A stretch of 64,000 nucleotides of DNA from the NCBI GenBank assembly GCA_905250125.1, contig CAJNOL010000371.1:2814-66813 (forward strand). Reading direction: 5' to 3'. Each line of letters opens with the position of its first letter. The first letter of the stretch is position 1. The stretch comes from Rotaria sordida (Eukaryota > Rotifera > Eurotatoria > Philodinida > Philodinidae). This document shows positions 60,158 to 64,000 of this stretch, one piece after another. The translations under genes and the position numbers were made by a program. Under the pieces are notes generated by a model. It was not told where the DNA came from, ran no database searches, and saw only the letters and a program-made list of their open reading frames with translations.

Positions 60158-63100
60158 GATAGAAGACAAGTTTGCAATAATAAAAAATCGAAAAGTTTTT
60201 TTATTGCAAAGTTCCCATTTACACGGTTAGTTCTACTTCGATTTCTACAGCAATTGTAGATCGATGTCTAAATTGTTGGAGTTTTGTTTTAAATGGCGAG
60301 AAGTTTTCTCTGATTTGTACGTTTAATAGTTCTGTTGCTTGTTAATAACCTTGATAATATCGCATCTCTAAATCAATTTTATATTATGCATTGCATGAAT
60401 CTAATGGGTAGTATCGCATTCACTCTTTCATTTTATTCATTTACACGTTTTTTTTCATTCTGTATATATAATGATGTGTGCATAACAAGAACGGGTAAAA
60501 ATGTATCAATTATTTAATTACATTTTTTTTTCTGGCTTGTGAAGTCGGTTTATTGAGGTTTTTTTGTCATAGAAAGAAAGTAAAAAGCAAAACTGTATGA
60601 ATGAGAAGGAAGAGAAATAGTATGACATCAAACAAAATGATGTCACGCATGGATGATAATAAATTGTACTAACTGATTTTTGTTTTTTTTTTCATTGATA
60701 TTTTGCTGATGAAAATTATTTATTTATAGATTGACAAATAGAGAATATCAAGCTCGACAAAGCTGTACATTTCATTTTTCAAATAATCTTTTTTTCTGTT
60801 AATTTTCAATCAAAATGATTCAAACGTGCTCAATTAATCAACCGCGACGGTAAATAAATGAAAAAAAATCTGGTAAAAATCTTTAAATAATGGTTTACCT
60901 GAAGCGTAAATTATCTTAAAAAATTTGTCGTAAAAATTTGCACCTTTAGTTATATGTTTCTGAATTTTAGAGAAGATACTTGAGAGAAACAGTTGCGAAG
61001 GAAGAACTGAAAAAGCTTATCTCTGATTAACCTAGACTATAATCTTTTTTTAATTTGAAATAACTTTTTTTTTTATTGTTCAATTTAAGAGTTATAACAT
61101 TTTTTCACAATTGAATTCTACATCCAATGACATATTAATAATTCTTTCATAGAGCAAAAAGTAGAACAAAATTTTCTATCTATTGGTGTCAAATACTTTA
61201 CTTTTAGCATTGACTTTGATGAGACAAAGCTTATATTTATCGATAAATGTCAGTAGAAAATAGCAAATCGTAGTTAAATAATTAATTAGGGACTTACAAA
61301 AAAGAACTTATTTGTAAAGCAAAGTTCATAGTGTGACAGAGCTTGGAATTTTCTATTTTTTAATACAGAAGTGAATAGTCTTGATCAGCAAGTAAACAAA
61401 AAATTTAAAAAAATTTAGAGCAATTTCTTATGATCCAAACATTATTACGATGCATCAGGATGTCCAGGCAAACCATGGGCAGACGTACTTCTTTGAACGA
61501 CTCTCTCATTGCAATTTTGGCAGACGCTTCTATTTGTGGTATCATATTAAAGATAAAACGTAATAAATCGAGCATTACAGAATGCTAAAGTAGTAATAAA
61601 AGTTAAGACGATTAGGTTGAAACATGGTTCGAAGAAGATACATTCATTTTTTAACAGTACAATCAATTAGAATCGATTTTTTTTCGTTAATTTTATGTCT
61701 CCAAATCTGTTAAAGGTATGTTTATGGAATAGCAAGAGAACAAAAACTCCAATGGCTGTTTTTTCAATGTATGAAGTCTATACAGAGATTAATAAAAAAA
61801 GTATCGAAGATATCAATCCTTTATGAAAGCATTTAAGAAAGTCAAGATGCATAAGAGTACACTACATGACTGAAGCAAGTGCTATTGAACAATCATTAAC
61901 TTCATATTGATTGGTAATATCGATACCATGTACAGAATACCTTGCATACTATGAATAGTGAAAACAAGTAATTATTAGCTAGAAGAATTGCTTGTTAGAT
62001 CTATATCGGCGAATTATAATACAGAAGATTAAATCTCACTTACATCCGCATGCACGAATTCTCTATTTCAACAATCATCATTGCTGAATCCAAAATTGGT
62101 GAAATGAATTCCTTCATTCACTTTTATTAATAGGTCCTGTATATGTTAAGCTAAATTTGACTGATCGTGTTGTGTATTGAGATATTGATTGTTTTCTTTG
62201 ATAATCATGAAGATGTGTAATATTTTGGGAATGTGGATGCGAAGTTTTCTTCTATCCACACAAACATCAACACGCCTAGTCATACTGGTATTTTCTTCTA
62301 ATATGGAACAGCTTGTATGAACAATTATCATTTTATATAACTCACAAAATGATCGATAGAAACATGTCGAATTTTGATAGAAGACGTTCGAAATGACAAA
62401 AACGAGAAAATTTGGCTGTGATTGTTGATTCAATGAACACTTACGGCTTAGTTTCTCTTTAATTAACTGGGAAAACAAACAAATTTCTGACTTCAAAAAC
62501 TTTCATTCTTCAGAATTCGATGAAAATGAACGAATTTGTTTCTGTAATTCCTAAAAAATGTATATATATATATCATATACGAACTTAAAAACTTAGACAC
62601 AATTTTCCAACAGAAATGTAATAACTTTTCAATCTTTAGATTTCGTGTCACATGAAAAGAGATTGGTTTTATTTTCTAGAAACTGAAAGCTCGTGTACGA
62701 TTATTATTCAGCACTCAGCATCGTATTAATAATCATAATACAAGGAGGAAGTGAAGGAATTCGAAAACATGATGGGAGATGTGAGTAGATCTGTATTGTT
62801 GGCATGTGAGTTAGAGATTTGGATTCTCATTGTGAATTGTTGGCAATAAGTGCGAAAAAAAAACCATCTTCCCCGACTATTGTCATACTCCACCCCCATC
62901 CACACATTACTATCAACAATACGGCAGCACTGATGATTTTCGATGGTACATGGTTTCCCAGCCGTATCTACTGTCACACTCTACTGACACGGAGGTAACC
63001 TTGAAAGCAAGGTAGGTACACAATCATTACATCTGAAGTTTGGGGAAGTAAATCGTTGGTTGATGGCTTTTTACTGAGGGAATCGATCAAATCTTCGGAA

Positions 63101-63428
63101 AAATATTGAACAGAAAAGAAAGACACTTAAATTCCGCTGAAGAAAAATAGAACTATTGCAAGATACGGAACGGAGTCGTCGCTCCCGAAGTCCCGCTATG
63201 AAGGTGTTTGTTTTTCTTTACTTTTATACATTTTTTCGGTTTTGCTTGAGCCATATAATGTTGAAGAAAAATAAATAAAAGAATTGTGAAATAGTTCTTT
63301 ATTGACGTGTCGTAACATGCTGTATGCCAGCATAGTCAATATAATCTCCTAGTTACACCTTAAGAACTCAATTTTTTACTTGAAAGAAAACGCCTCCATA
63401 ATTTCAAATAATTATTTATCAAGAATGT
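60158..63428. other. Gene-poor AT-rich stretch
   Basis: No supported gene. Minus-strand frames at 62146-62496 and 62726-62977 are the longest; neither shows a family pattern. A CA-rich patch (CCACCCCCATCCACACATTA, about 62890-62909) resembles the telomere-like motif. Confidence 0.35.
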
Positions 63429-63496
63429 GGATGTGGATGTGGGTGTGACTGTCTGGCTGAAGTGAACAGACCCGCACCCGCACCCACATCCATACC
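63429..63496. repeat. TG-rich hairpin with telomere-like arms
   Basis: GGATGTGGATGTGGGTGTGA followed by CTGTCTG (63429-63455) is mirrored by CAGACCCGCACCCGCACCCA followed by CATCC (63467-63491). The loop is ~11 bases. The arms are TGTGGG-like. Confidence 0.65.
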
Positions 63497-63814
63497 ATAT
63501 AAATATTTCAGCTGATTATGGTGTCTTCAATGTAAACAAAAAGTGTTTTTTTTAAATTTTTAATAAAAGATTTTATTCTTGTGTATAATATCAAAGAAAT
63601 TTGATTCGGTCTAACTTGATCTGCTAAACAATAGTAGTGTATTATGGAAGGTGGAAGAAATCTATTTGAATTGATTTGTAATGAACCGAAACAAATTAAG
63701 TCTCAATTCCATAGTCATTTGATACTGATCAGTATGGTGTCCATCTCTCTCCCTCACTGGTTCTCTTTCAGCCACAGTAGCCTCGAAGAAAACATCGTCG
63801 ATGTCAACCAATCT

Positions 63815-64000
63815 TCACATGCCTGTGATGAAAACATTGTTCGAATCAGACGTTGTGTCCGATTGTTGTCGAGTCAAAACGAGAACCAGCGTAAGAATAG
63901 CGACTGGACAGCTAATAAGTACGATCGACGCTAGACAAAGACAACGAGAGACAAACGAGGCGTGGTCGTTATTATTCGTAGAGCAACGAATATCGTCGTC
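63815..64000 (-). CDS. Possible partial exon of a membrane protein (right edge)
   Basis: The minus-strand frame is open from the window edge to TGA at 63815 (61 codons, no start inside). It reads CSTNNNDHASFVSRCLC, then a hydrophobic helix ASIVLISCPVAILTLVLVL and a polar TRQQSDTTSDSNN. Base composition is visibly less AT-rich than the surroundings, suggesting coding DNA. The exon may instead end at a GT donor just before the stop. A plus-strand frame (63644-63934) overlaps but is less convincing. The family is not recognised. Confidence 0.3.
   Translation of the reverse strand, partial: DDDIRCSTNNNDHASFVSRCLCLASIVLISCPVAILTLVLVLTRQQSDTTSDSNNVFITGM

Noticed and set aside
62726-62977. 83-codon minus-strand frame with several Cys and Trp
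   Set aside because: No splice-consistent extension or family pattern found; could be a stray exon but cannot be supported.
63644-63934. 96-codon plus-strand frame at the right edge
   Set aside because: Runs antisense to a minus-strand frame with a convincing membrane helix, and its own composition lacks any family pattern.

Overview
The window is AT-rich, intron-containing animal DNA. Many genes have short introns (about 45-75 bp) with GT..AG ends, and clear animal orthologues are present: P2X receptor, annexin, HSBP1, SSNA1, RP2, SCAI and a CDR2-like protein. Several features together point to a bdelloid rotifer, probably Rotaria-like. These are the CCCACA/TGTGGG-type telomere-like repeats at the left edge, a reading frame of a sensor-like family I associate with bdelloids, intronless genes that could be transfer candidates, and the very compact gene structure. 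The organism is an inference; there is no rRNA or mitochondrial marker here. Two runs of N (100 bp at 15826-15925, 10 bp at 26220-26229) are scaffold gaps.

Layout. 0-6.4 kb: a telomere-like minisatellite, a short sensor-like ORF and a three-exon P2X receptor gene (minus). 6.4-16 kb: gene-poor, with a 0.7-kb TTAA-associated element, a degenerate tandem repeat and decayed retroelement-like coding relics (minus). 16-26.2 kb: a gene block with a 2H phosphoesterase (minus), HSBP1 (plus), a SHIPPO/STPG-repeat axonemal protein (minus), a secreted His-Gly-rich protein (plus) and an annexin (minus, 5' end lost in the gap). 26.2-36.2 kb: gene-poor, with a candidate decayed DNA transposon and two foldback structures. 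36.2-50 kb: a second gene block with a CDR2-like coiled-coil protein (plus), an ApoD-type lipocalin pseudogene (plus), SSNA1 (minus) head-to-head with RP2 (plus), then SCAI (plus). 50-64 kb: decayed coding relics, an intronless GST-fold gene (plus), a cluster of inverted-repeat elements at 55.2-58.2 kb, an intronless GT61 glycosyltransferase (minus), and a possible partial membrane-protein exon at the right edge (minus).

How the genes fit together. Two adjacent, divergently transcribed genes, SSNA1 and RP2, both encode cilium/basal-body proteins and start 223 bp apart with an X-box-like sequence between them. A third axonemal-type gene (STPG repeats) lies about 20 kb to the left. The remaining genes look like independent housekeeping or signalling loci.

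The most striking non-gene feature is the density of inverted-repeat (foldback or MITE-like) elements. At least ten lie in 64 kb, three of them inside the longest introns. A short sequence of about 55 bp recurs four times, and TG-rich hairpins resemble the telomere-like repeat. I saw no tRNA or rRNA gene, CRISPR array or operon.
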